Source of the DNA: Syntrophobacteraceae bacterium
GTDB lineage: Bacteria; Desulfobacterota; Syntrophobacteria; Syntrophobacterales; Syntrophobacteraceae
Length of the DNA stretch: 64,000 nt
Assembly (NCBI GenBank): GCA_018053185.1
Contig: JAGPLX010000003.1
Span: 37,543 to 101,542 of the forward strand
Direction: 5' to 3'
This document shows, piece by piece, positions 45,268-53,407 of this stretch (the first letter of the stretch is position 1; each line of letters starts with the position of its first letter). The notes beneath the pieces are model-generated. The model saw only the letters and a program-made list of their open reading frames with translations, was not told the DNA's origin and searched no databases. A program made the translations under genes and the position numbers.

Positions 45268-46487
45268 GGTTCCCTCTCCTCGATGCCTCTTGAGTTTTCC
45301 CCGCGTTCCTGCCGAATCCTTCGAATCAGGGCCGGGACAAATTCAAACAAGTCCCCGACGATCCCAAAATTCGCCACATCGAAGATGGGCGCATGGGGGT
45401 CCTTGTTCACGGCGACAATGATCTTGGATCCCTGCATGCCCACTACGTGCTGGATGGCCCCGGACAGTCCCACAGCCATGTACAGGGTGGGAGCCACCGT
45501 ACGTCCTGTTTGGCCCACCTGGTGGGAAGGAGCGATCCACCCCTCTTCGACGGCTCCGCGGGAGGCTCCCACAGCCCCCTTGACGAGATGGGCCAGGTCA
45601 TCGAGAAGAGTAAAGTTCTCGGGTTTGCGCAGCCCCCGTCCTCCCGAAACAATCACCTCGGCTTCAGTCAGCCTGGCGGTTGGGTCCTTTTCGGGGATGA
45701 CCTCCAAGACCTCGACCCGGCTGACCAGATATTCCTCCGGAAGGGAGACCCTCTGGACGTCCCCTTTATGGCCGGTTTTTTTCTCCGGCTTCATCACCCT
45801 GGGGCGCACCGTGGCCATCTGGGGGCGGCGGTGAGGACAGACGATGGTGGCCATGACGTTCCCGCCGAAAGCCGGTCGAGTCTGGAGCAGGAGGCCTTCC
45901 TCGTTGATGTCCAGGTCCGTGCAGTCTGCCGTGAGGCCGGTACCCAGCAGCGCGGCCACGCGCGGGATGAAGGACCTGCCCATGCTGGTGGCCCCGGCCA
46001 GCAGGACCTCCGGCTTCCATCGCCGGATCAGCTCCACCAGGGCGTTGGCGTAAGCATCATCGGTAAAGTGGGCCAACCGGGGATGATCCACCGCATAGAC
46101 CTTGTCCGCCCCATATTCAATGAGCTCGTCGAGGAGACCCTGATCCAGTCGGTGACCCAAGACCACCGCGGAAAGGAGGACCTGTTTCCGGTCGGCCAGC
46201 TTTCTTCCTGCGCCGAGAAGTTCGTGGCTCACCTTGTGAACCTTTCCCGCGCGCCATTCGGCATAGACCCAGATCCCCCTGTATCGGGCAAGGTCCGGCG
46301 ACCCACCCGCCCCCACCTCGGGCAGAGACAGTGCCCCGAATTCACAGGTATCCACGCACATGCCGCATAAGGTGCACTCGTCGGAAACCTCCACGAACAT
46401 CTCCCCTACGGTGATGGCCCCGAAAGGGCAGGCTTCGGCGCAAACCCCGCAGACGGTACACTTTTTGGGATCGACAACGGCTTTCAT
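45264..46487 (-). CDS. etfA: electron transfer flavoprotein alpha subunit with N-terminal ferredoxin domain
   Basis: A 407-residue protein. Residues 1-60 carry two 4Fe-4S motifs ('CTVCGVCAEACP' and 'CTLCGMCVDTCEF'). The rest is EtfA: 'EVLLAGATSMGRSFIPRVAALLGTGLTADC', split over the alpha-domain, and the C-terminal FAD site 'GQTGRTVAPTLYMAVGLSGAIQH' followed by 'AVNKDPHAPIFDVANFGIVGD'. Ferredoxin-extended EtfA is typical of anaerobes and may link the flavin to iron-sulfur partners. It overlaps etfB and fabG by 4 nt each. Confidence 0.95.
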   Translation of the reverse strand: MKAVVDPKKCTVCGVCAEACPFGAITVGEMFVEVSDECTLCGMCVDTCEFGALSLPEVGAGGSPDLARYRGIWVYAEWRAGKVHKVSHELLGAGRKLADRKQVLLSAVVLGHRLDQGLLDELIEYGADKVYAVDHPRLAHFTDDAYANALVELIRRWKPEVLLAGATSMGRSFIPRVAALLGTGLTADCTDLDINEEGLLLQTRPAFGGNVMATIVCPHRRPQMATVRPRVMKPEKKTGHKGDVQRVSLPEEYLVSRVEVLEVIPEKDPTARLTEAEVIVSGGRGLRKPENFTLLDDLAHLVKGAVGASRGAVEEGWIAPSHQVGQTGRTVAPTLYMAVGLSGAIQHVVGMQGSKIIVAVNKDPHAPIFDVANFGIVGDLFEFVPALIRRIRQERGENSRGIEEREP

Positions 46488-47275
46488 ATTCCCGGCACCC
46501 TGGCTTCCTTGAGACGGTGGTACAACTGCTCGACCTGTTCTTCCACGGACCCCTGCAGCATGACCCGGTTTCCCCGGCGAGGCGGGCTGAACACCCGAAC
46601 CACCTGGGTAAAGGACCCGCAGAGGCCTACGTCATCGGGATCCAGTCCGAGTTCCTTTACTCCCCATATGGGGATTGGCGCCTTCTTGGCCCTCATCTTG
46701 TGTCGCAAAGAAGGCAGGCGAGGCTCCCCCACTTCCTTGATCACGGTAAGGAGAGCGGGGGTCGGCAACTTCCAGATTTCCATGCCTTCATCCGTCTGGC
46801 GCGTTACCTTGATCGCCGGGGAATCCAGCACCTCAATCTTCTTAACGAAGGTGGCGTAGGGGATATCGAGGATGGTCGCCACCTCGGGGCCCACCTGGGC
46901 GGTATCCCCATCGATGGCCTGCTTTCCGCACAGGATGAGGTCCACCGCCCCGATTCCGCGAATGCCGGCCGACAGGGCGGTGGACGTGGCCCAGGTATCG
47001 GAGCCGGCAAAGGCACGGTCACTCAGCAGCACCGCATCGTCCACCCCACGGGAAAGGACCTCCCGAAGGGCCTCTTCGGCCTGGGGCGGCCCCATGGTGA
47101 GAGCGGTAACCCGGGCGTTCAGGCGGTCCTTGATCTGAAGCGCCGCTTCCACGGCGAACAAATCGAAGGGATTGACGATGGATTCCACCCCCTGCCTCAC
47201 CAGGGTGTGGGTATCAGGGTCCATGCGAACGTTTTTGGTATCGGGCACCTGCTTGATGCAAACCACGAGGTGCAT
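46484..47275 (-). CDS. etfB: electron transfer flavoprotein beta subunit
   Basis: A 263-residue EtfB with 'VCIKQVPDTKNVRMDP', 'VNPFDLFAVEAALQIKD', 'ALTMGPPQAEEALREVLSRG', 'DRAFAGSDTWATS' and the nucleotide-site 'CGKQAIDGDTAQVGPE'. It pairs with EtfA to accept electrons from the acyl-CoA dehydrogenase encoded 54 nt upstream. Pieces such as 'DRAFAGSDT' also occur in bifurcating ETFs, but the cofactor type cannot be settled by eye. The ATG at 47275 follows GAGGAGGAG. Confidence 0.95.
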   Translation of the reverse strand: MHLVVCIKQVPDTKNVRMDPDTHTLVRQGVESIVNPFDLFAVEAALQIKDRLNARVTALTMGPPQAEEALREVLSRGVDDAVLLSDRAFAGSDTWATSTALSAGIRGIGAVDLILCGKQAIDGDTAQVGPEVATILDIPYATFVKKIEVLDSPAIKVTRQTDEGMEIWKLPTPALLTVIKEVGEPRLPSLRHKMRAKKAPIPIWGVKELGLDPDDVGLCGSFTQVVRVFSPPRRGNRVMLQGSVEEQVEQLYHRLKEARVPGI

Positions 47276-47329
47276 GAATGTCTCCTCCTCGACGCCGTAT
47301 CCTTCAATGGAACTCTTTCTCATCCCTCG

Positions 47330-48499
47330 TTAGAAAAAAGTCTCCTTGATTCGGCCATACTCCTTGTTGAGTTCCTGGCCGATGATGTTTCGCTGGATTT
47401 CGTTCGTCCCTTCGTAGATTTGGAGGATCTTGGCATCCCGCATCATTTTCTCCACGGGGTAGTCCTGCATGTAGCCGTAGCCTCCCAGGACCTGCACCGC
47501 CTCGGTGGTCACTTCCATGGCCACATCGCCGGCGAACACCTTGCACATGGCCGCAACCTTGCTCGCATCGGCAGGATCGGTATCCATGTATCGAGCTGCG
47601 GAATAGATCAGGGCGCGCGCGGCCTCGGTCTTGGTCGCCATGTCCGCCAGTTTGTGCTGGATGGCCTGGAAGCTGATGATGGGTTTGCCGAACTGAACAC
47701 GTTTTCGAGCGTATTCCACGGAAACATCCAGGGCGCCCTGGGAAAGTCCGACACCCAGGGCCCCTATGCCCGGTCGAGACTTGTCGAAGGTCTTCATGGC
47801 AATGATGAATCCCAGACCTTCCCGTCCGACGACACGATTTTTGGGAATCCGACAATCCTGGAAGACCAGCTCGCGGGTCGCCGAAGCTCGAATGCCCAGC
47901 TTCTTTTCCTTCTTCCCGAAGGAGAAACCGGGGTCCCCTTTCTCGACCACGAAGAAACTGGCCCCTCGAGGGCCCTTGGACCGGTCGGTGATGGCCAGAA
48001 CGGAGTAGATTTCCGCCTCTCCCCCATTGGTGATCCACTGTTTGGTCCCATTGAGGACGTAGTGGTCGCCATCCCGCACGGCGGTGGTCTGGATCCCCGA
48101 GACGTCGCTCCCGGCGCCGGATTCCGTGAGGGCGAAGGCCGCAAGCTTCGAACCGCTCGCAATGAGCGGCAGATAGGTTTGTTTGAGGTCCTCGCTTCCA
48201 TAAAGGAGGATGGGATAGGCCCCCAAACCACTGGCGGCAAAGGATGTGGCCACCCCGATACAGGCTTGCCCCAATTTCTCGACGGCCAGGCAATTCTCGA
48301 AGATCCCCCCACCCAATCCCCCGTACTCCTCGGGAATGTAGAGACCGAACAAATCCGATTGAGCCATCACCTTCATGATGTCCCACGGGAATTCCTCCCG
48401 CTCGTCCAGTTGCGCCCGCAGGGGACGGATCTTTTCGCGCGCCACCTGGGCAGCCAGCTCCTGAATCATTTTTTGTTCCTCGGTCAAAAAATAATCCAC
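47330..48499 (-). CDS. acyl-CoA dehydrogenase, short-chain type
   Basis: A 389-residue flavoenzyme with 'ALTESGAGSDVSG', 'GTKQWITNGG', 'FQAIQHKLADMAT', 'QVLGGYGYMQDYPVEKMMRDAKI' and the catalytic Glu in 'QIYEGTNEIQR', the position used by butyryl-CoA and related short-chain enzymes. It reduces ETF while forming enoyl-CoA, or works in reverse with a bifurcating ETF. The start is a GTG with AAGGAG 9 nt before it. It is placed between plsX and etfB, where fabH and fabD usually lie. Confidence 0.95.
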   Translation of the reverse strand: MDYFLTEEQKMIQELAAQVAREKIRPLRAQLDEREEFPWDIMKVMAQSDLFGLYIPEEYGGLGGGIFENCLAVEKLGQACIGVATSFAASGLGAYPILLYGSEDLKQTYLPLIASGSKLAAFALTESGAGSDVSGIQTTAVRDGDHYVLNGTKQWITNGGEAEIYSVLAITDRSKGPRGASFFVVEKGDPGFSFGKKEKKLGIRASATRELVFQDCRIPKNRVVGREGLGFIIAMKTFDKSRPGIGALGVGLSQGALDVSVEYARKRVQFGKPIISFQAIQHKLADMATKTEAARALIYSAARYMDTDPADASKVAAMCKVFAGDVAMEVTTEAVQVLGGYGYMQDYPVEKMMRDAKILQIYEGTNEIQRNIIGQELNKEYGRIKETFF

Positions 48500-48572
48500 C
48501 GCGGTATCTCCTTTTCAGAAAATCCTGCCCCCGGTCAAGGAAGGATTGAACCTCGGGACGGGGACGGCAGGG

Positions 48573-49640
48573 CTACTTCGGGCTGAATCCCCACTTGGCT
48601 TTGAGGTTGTCCAACATGAGCATCGCGTTGAGGTGTTTCAAGTCGGCCAGGACCCCGTCCTTCTCCAATTCCTCGGCGATTCTTGGAAAGACCTCCTGAT
48701 GCGTCAATCGAGATGCCAGAGCGATCGCGTTGGCGATGGCCGGTCCCCTGGAACGCCCATGAGCCACGATGACCGGCTTCCGGATTCCCAGCAAGGGGGC
48801 TCCGCCCACATTCCGATAGTGATGCACCCTCTGGAACCGGCCGAAGGTCCGGCGCAGCTTATCCCGCGTTCCTATATCCCCCGGCTCCAATTGCGCATCG
48901 AGAAGTTGTAGCAGGGCCTCGGAGAGTCCTTCGATCATCTTGAGCAGCACATTTCCCGTGAACCCGTCACAGACGGCCGCATCCGCCTGATCCGCAAAAA
49001 GGCGGTGCGGCTCGATGTTTCCCACGAAGTTGAGGCTGGATCTTCTGAGCAGGGCGAATGCCCGCTGAATCACCCTGGTGCCCTTGATGGGTTCTCGACC
49101 GAGGTTGACCAGCCCGACCCTCGTCCGGTCAAGCCCCTCGGTGACCTTGAGATAGGCGTGAGCCAGGGCGGCGGATTGAGCAAGGTGAATTCCGTGAGCC
49201 TCGGGGTGGGCGCCCACGTCCAACAAAAGCACTTTCCCCCGAGGAGTGGGGATGGGCGCGGCCATGGCGGGGCGCCTCAAACCCGGGATCAATCCCACAA
49301 AATGCTTGGCGGTTGCCACGATGGCCCCACTGTTGCCGGCGCTCACCACGGCATCCACCGCGCCGGCAGCCAGGGCTTCCATCGCCACGCACAGGGAGGC
49401 GCCTCTCTTCTTCCGAATGGCCATGGGTCCCGCTTCACCCATGCCGATATTTTCCGGAGCATGGACAATCCGTGTGTTCCCCGGGACTTCCTTGCCGGCC
49501 TTGTCGAATGCCCTTCGGGTTCTCTCCTCATCCCCAAAGAGCAGGATTTGGGCGCCCTCTTGCAGCCGCGCCATGAGCACACCTTCAACCAATGCCTCCG
49601 GAGCGTGGTCTCCACCCATGACATCTACCGCGATTCTCAT
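48573..49640 (-). CDS. plsX: phosphate acyltransferase PlsX
   Basis: A 355-residue protein with 'RIAVDVMGGDHAPEALVEG', 'MGEAGPMAIRKKRGASL', 'VSAGNSGAIVATA', 'VLLLDVGAHPEAH', 'VCDGFTGNVLLKMIEG' and 'VIVAHGRSRGPAIANAI', the full PlsX pattern. It makes acyl-phosphate from acyl-ACP for phospholipid synthesis. The ATG at 49640 has GGAGG 9 nt upstream. The rpmF-plsX pairing is widespread. A hairpin with AGAGGGGT/ACCCCTCT arms (49715-49738) stands in the rpmF-plsX spacer. Confidence 0.96.
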   Translation of the reverse strand: MRIAVDVMGGDHAPEALVEGVLMARLQEGAQILLFGDEERTRRAFDKAGKEVPGNTRIVHAPENIGMGEAGPMAIRKKRGASLCVAMEALAAGAVDAVVSAGNSGAIVATAKHFVGLIPGLRRPAMAAPIPTPRGKVLLLDVGAHPEAHGIHLAQSAALAHAYLKVTEGLDRTRVGLVNLGREPIKGTRVIQRAFALLRRSSLNFVGNIEPHRLFADQADAAVCDGFTGNVLLKMIEGLSEALLQLLDAQLEPGDIGTRDKLRRTFGRFQRVHHYRNVGGAPLLGIRKPVIVAHGRSRGPAIANAIALASRLTHQEVFPRIAEELEKDGVLADLKHLNAMLMLDNLKAKWGFSPK

Positions 49641-49836
49641 CGACAAGGACCTCCGGCGGCCAGGTTCCCTGAGCTCACACCCTGCCTGTTTCGTTCCACC
49701 GGGGCAGCCGGCCGAGAGGGGTAAAACCCCACCCCTCTGAGGGGAACTTCCTTCATTCCCGCGTTCCAGGCAGGGGGCTATCCTGCGCCCACCCCGCGTC
49801 CTTCCCTGCATCCCGCGGAACCATGCCGACGAAGCA

Positions 49837-50019
49837 CTATTCTTCTTCAAACTCCAGCACAGGGCGGTCCCGATAGTAACCGCAGTTGGGACAAACCCGA
49901 TGGGGCAGTTTCATTTCATTGCATTGGGGACATCGGGACAGCGACGGCCCGGAGAGATGCAGATGCGCCCGCCGTTTATCACGCCGAGCTTTAGACGTTT
50001 TTCGTTTGGGTACCCCCAT
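49837..50019 (-). CDS. rpmF: 50S ribosomal protein L32
   Basis: A 60-residue basic protein opening '[19 protein letters not shown]' with the zinc-ribbon pairs 'CPQC' and 'CPNC', standard for L32. GAGGAG precedes the ATG. It stands between yceD and plsX, a conserved order, though a terminator-like hairpin separates it from yceD here. Confidence 0.97.
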   Translation of the reverse strand: MGVPKRKTSKARRDKRRAHLHLSGPSLSRCPQCNEMKLPHRVCPNCGYYRDRPVLEFEEE

Positions 50020-50184
50020 GGTTCTATCTCCTCTCGTTCTCTTGACCCCCGGCGGGATGGTTGCGGGGAAGGATGGAATCCGGTGTATCGTCCAGGCGAT
50101 TCATCGACTCGCCCATTCACCGGCATTCCCGGGAACTTCCGACATGATGACCGCCCGCTCCGAATCCCCCACCCGCCGAACTAC

Positions 50185-50218
50185 AAAAAAAGCCTCCCAT
50201 GAAACTGCCTTGGGAGGC
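50185..50218 (-). terminator. intrinsic terminator between yceD and rpmF
   Basis: On the minus strand GCCTCCCA pairs perfectly with TGGGAGGC across an 11-nt loop and is followed by seven Ts. It lies 38 nt after the yceD stop and about 165 nt before rpmF. It should uncouple, at least partly, two genes that are normally co-transcribed. Confidence 0.8.
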
Positions 50219-50255
50219 AATTTCATCTCCACCCCATGGAGAGTTCCACGGGATT

Positions 50256-50816
50256 TTACTTTCGGAGGCTCTTGGGATTGGGGAGCTTTTGCCTGATTGC
50301 TTCCAGCTTGGAAAACGGTGAGTCCTGCACCTGTTTCCGGCACATGCAGGGTTCATCGTTCAGGTTTACGCCACAGTGGAGACAAAGACCGAGGCATGCT
50401 TCCGAACACAAGACCTTGACGGGGAGGGCAAGAAGGACCTGTTCCAGGACCAGCCGGTCAATCTCGATAATCTCGCCGTCGTAAAACTCATAGCTCAACT
50501 CGTCCCGTGCCAGTTGGGTTTCTTCTTGTTCCGGGGCCTTCTGCTGCTCGTATAGAAAAACATTCACGGCCTCGTCCAGGGATTCGGTAAAGCCCTTGAG
50601 ACATCGGTGGCAGGTGAACCCCAGGGTCCCCAGAAGCCTTCCTTCGATACGGATGTGGTCGGGCCGCCGGTAGACCTCGAGGTGCACGTTGAGCGGCCGG
50701 GCCAGTCTCACATCAAAGGGATCGTCGGGCAGCAGGTGCTGTCTCAGTTGCTCGTCATCCCAATGGAAGTGAAGGAACCTCCCCGCATCGGGTATCTCGT
50801 CCACACGAATCCTCAT
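50256..50816 (-). CDS. yceD: DUF177/YceD-family protein
   Basis: A 186-residue protein of the YceD group, with the paired cysteines of the family ('FTCHRCLKGF' in the middle, 'CSEACLGLCLHCGVNLN' near the end). The family is linked to 23S rRNA maturation and is nearly always encoded just before rpmF, as here. Its exact biochemical role is not settled. The ATG at 50816 follows GAGAGGG. A strong promoter lies directly upstream. Confidence 0.9.
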   Translation of the reverse strand: MRIRVDEIPDAGRFLHFHWDDEQLRQHLLPDDPFDVRLARPLNVHLEVYRRPDHIRIEGRLLGTLGFTCHRCLKGFTESLDEAVNVFLYEQQKAPEQEETQLARDELSYEFYDGEIIEIDRLVLEQVLLALPVKVLCSEACLGLCLHCGVNLNDEPCMCRKQVQDSPFSKLEAIRQKLPNPKSLRK

Positions 50817-50848
50817 GATTCCCTCTCGCCTGGATGCGTAGGTTGCTG

Positions 50849-50876
50849 AGTATAAAAATCCTTTCCGAACTGTCAA
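50849..50876 (-). promoter_or_regulatory. sigma-70 promoter for yceD
   Basis: On the minus strand TTGACA is followed after 16 nt by TATACT, both near consensus. Transcription would start about 25 nt before the yceD ATG, leaving room for its Shine-Dalgarno site. This is the clearest housekeeping promoter in the window. Confidence 0.75.
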
Positions 50877-50924
50877 GGAATTTCAATCCAGGGGCGGGCT
50901 TTCTCTTTGATCCACCTCGCTGGC

Positions 50925-51428
50925 TCATGTCCTCCTGGTCAACTGGTTCACCACATCCTCAGCTACTTCGGTGAAAATCTCCTTCCACATTCCCCTCGAA
51001 AGTGGTTTATCCCCAAAGGAGATGGTCCTCTTGGACTCGACGGTGCTGATGACCGTTTCTCCCTGCCTGAGCTCCGCCTTTACGGCCAGGACGGTGCTGC
51101 CGCTCATCGGGAGAAGAGTCCGGGCGATGGCGTTGCCCTTCTTGTACTCGAGGACCTGGGCGTGAATTTGCAAAGAAGGTTCGATTGTGGAGCCGGATGC
51201 CAGCATTCCCCGCTTTTTCAGCGCATCCTCCAGGCCGCTCCACAGCAATCCAATAACATCCACATCGAACAGCTTGCCCGTATTGTTGGAGACATCCGCC
51301 ACCCGGATCTTGATGTCCGAACGAACAGGAACCGTTGGTTCCGAGATCAGTTCCCCGTTGCCGGAAGCGCACCCCCATAATCCGCACAGTATCAACAGCA
51401 TAGCGAACCACCCGACGGCTTTTCTCAC
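50925..51428 (-). CDS. outer-membrane-type lipoprotein, DUF4410-like
   Basis: A 167-residue protein with a lipoprotein signal peptide: positive start, hydrophobic stretch 'WFAMLLILCGLWGC' ending at the lipobox Cys (about residue 20). The mature part has 'IKIRVADVSNNTGKLFDV', 'LEDALKKRGML' and 'MWKEIFTEVAEDVVNQL', in the style of DUF4410/curli-assembly-like small lipoproteins. Function unknown. The start is a GTG at 51428 after an AAGGA box. It is divergent from gltX. Confidence 0.75.
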   Translation of the reverse strand: MRKAVGWFAMLLILCGLWGCASGNGELISEPTVPVRSDIKIRVADVSNNTGKLFDVDVIGLLWSGLEDALKKRGMLASGSTIEPSLQIHAQVLEYKKGNAIARTLLPMSGSTVLAVKAELRQGETVISTVESKRTISFGDKPLSRGMWKEIFTEVAEDVVNQLTRRT

Positions 51429-51588
51429 GATCCTTCGATCCTTCCCTTCTAACGGGTTTGCCTCTCCCCTGGCTCCCGAAGCAACGGAAAGCCCGTAAAC
51501 CCGATTCCTCCTAAAGTCCAGAATCCCACGCCGGGAAAAGCCAAGTGTCCCGGTCCCCATCCCGGTTCCATCTTCCCTGTATGCCGAA

Positions 51589-51630
51589 CGGGGAATGACC
51601 CACCGGGTCCGGTGGGATGCCCCGATTTTT
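51589..51630 (+). terminator. intrinsic terminator in the gltX leader
   Basis: CGGGG...CCCCG encloses an inner perfect stem CCCACCG/CGGTGGG with a 4-nt loop, followed by ATTTTT on the plus strand. It lies about 175 nt upstream of gltX, with only the divergent lipoprotein gene behind it, so it either attenuates gltX or stops antisense transcripts. Confidence 0.6.
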
Positions 51631-51806
51631 CCCGCCGGCACATACTGCCAGAGTAGACTCCAATGGGCAAGCCCTCTCTGAGCTTTCCCATCCGGAATGC
51701 ATCAGGTTTTCCTTTTCATAAGGACACGAATGCGTTACCTTTTTGGCGACCGGACCCGTCCTTGGACCCCAATCCCATCTTGACCTTGTCGAGGAGTATG
51801 TTTTCC

Positions 51807-53210
51807 ATGGAATCCGTCATCACCCGATTTCCTCCCAGCCCGACGGGGGAGCTGCACATTGGCGGGGCACGAACCGCCCTTTTCAACTGGTTGTTCGCTC
51901 GACATCACGGGGGACGATTCATCCTCCGAATTGAAGATACGGATCGGATCCGTTCCACAGAGACCTCCATTCGAACCATTTTGGAAGCCATGGAATGGCT
52001 TTCCCTGGACTGGGACGAAGGGCCGTACTACCAGACGGAGAGAATGGATATCTACCTGGAATACATAAAAAAACTTTTGGATACCGGACATGCCTACTAT
52101 TGCGAGTGCACTCCGGAAGAGCTGGAGGTCCGAAGGCGGGCGGCCATGGAAGCCGGGCGCAAACCCAAATATGACGGCCGATGCCGAGACCTGGGATTGG
52201 GACCGGGCCCCCACCGGGTGATCCGGTTTCGCAGCCCGGAAATCGGCACCACGGTCCTCAACGATATGATCAAGGGTCCCATTCTGTTTGAAAACTCCGA
52301 ACTGGACGACCTGGTGATCCGGAAAAGCGACGGTATGGTCACTTACAACTTTGCGGTGGTCGTGGACGATATCACAATGAACATCACCCACATCATTCGG
52401 GGAGACGACCATGTGAACAACACTCCGCGACAGATCCTCATTTACCAGGCCCTGGGCGTTCCGCTGCCCCGATTTGCCCATGTGCCCATGATCCTGGGAC
52501 AAGACCGGTCTCGTCTTTCCAAGCGCCATGGAGCCACTTCGGTCCTGGCCTACAAAGAAATGGGATTTCTTCCCGAAGCCCTGCTCAACTACCTGGTTCG
52601 CCTGGGCTGGTCCCATGGAGACCAGGAGATTTTCAGCCGGGAAGAACTCATCGAGAAATTCTCCCTGGACCATGTGGGCACGGCATCCGGGGTTTTCAAC
52701 CCGGAAAAGCTCCTATGGCTGAACGCTCATTACATCAAGGAAAGAGCCCCTGAGGCCCTGGTGGAGGATCTGGTTCCTTTCCTGGTTGCCCGCGGCTATC
52801 CTCGACGCCCCGCCGATTTTGTTGCGAAAGCCGTTCGAACCCTTCAGCCCCGGGCTCGGACCCTGGTAGAAATGGCGGACGCCATGAAATTCTTCCTGGT
52901 GGACCAGGTGGAGGTGGATCCCGAGGCTGGGCGGAAGTTCCTGGTTCCGGCCATGGAACAACCGTTCGAAAGGCTGATCTCGGCATTGGAATCCCTGGAA
53001 TCCTTTGATGAAAAAAGCATCGAGGGGGTCTTTCGAACGGTGGCGGAGGACCTGGGACTTAAGCTCGGCAACCTTGCCCAACCCGTTCGGGTGGCCTTGA
53101 CGGGAACGACCGTGAGCCCCGGACTCTTCGAGATCATCGATGTGCTTGGAAAAACCACCGTATTGCATCGCTTGAGAGCCGCCCTGGAAATCATTCGGAG
53201 GTCGCCCTAG
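51807..53210 (+). CDS. gltX: glutamate-tRNA ligase
   Basis: A 467-residue class I aminoacyl-tRNA synthetase. The HIGH motif appears as 'PSPTGELHIGGART' (residues 10-23), and the KMSKS-equivalent as 'LSKRHGATS'. 'IRGDDHVNNTPRQILIYQALG' and the alpha-helical anticodon-binding C-terminus complete the family pattern. The discriminating enzyme cannot be told from the non-discriminating one here. The start was set at the second of two in-frame ATGs (51807) because GAGGAG is spaced 10 nt from it and only 1 nt from the first (51798). Confidence 0.97.
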   Translation: MESVITRFPPSPTGELHIGGARTALFNWLFARHHGGRFILRIEDTDRIRSTETSIRTILEAMEWLSLDWDEGPYYQTERMDIYLEYIKKLLDTGHAYYCECTPEELEVRRRAAMEAGRKPKYDGRCRDLGLGPGPHRVIRFRSPEIGTTVLNDMIKGPILFENSELDDLVIRKSDGMVTYNFAVVVDDITMNITHIIRGDDHVNNTPRQILIYQALGVPLPRFAHVPMILGQDRSRLSKRHGATSVLAYKEMGFLPEALLNYLVRLGWSHGDQEIFSREELIEKFSLDHVGTASGVFNPEKLLWLNAHYIKERAPEALVEDLVPFLVARGYPRRPADFVAKAVRTLQPRARTLVEMADAMKFFLVDQVEVDPEAGRKFLVPAMEQPFERLISALESLESFDEKSIEGVFRTVAEDLGLKLGNLAQPVRVALTGTTVSPGLFEIIDVLGKTTVLHRLRAALEIIRRSP

Positions 53211-53407
53211 AACACCCTCCGGACCTTTTGGAACTCCAACCCCTTACAAAAAAGGCACCCCGGCAGAGACCCTTTGCGACGAACGAGAATCCATGGGGCA
53301 GGTTTCGAGCTCCTCTCCGTTCCACGGGGCAATAACACCCCACGGGTCCGGCGCTGAAACGCCTTCCAGGCAGGCATGAGACGGAATCCTGATCACGAGG
53401 TGATCGC

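Noticed and set aside
46517..48586. Plus-strand open frame of about 689 codons
   Set aside because: Antisense shadow of etfB and the acyl-CoA dehydrogenase, whose motifs are unambiguous.
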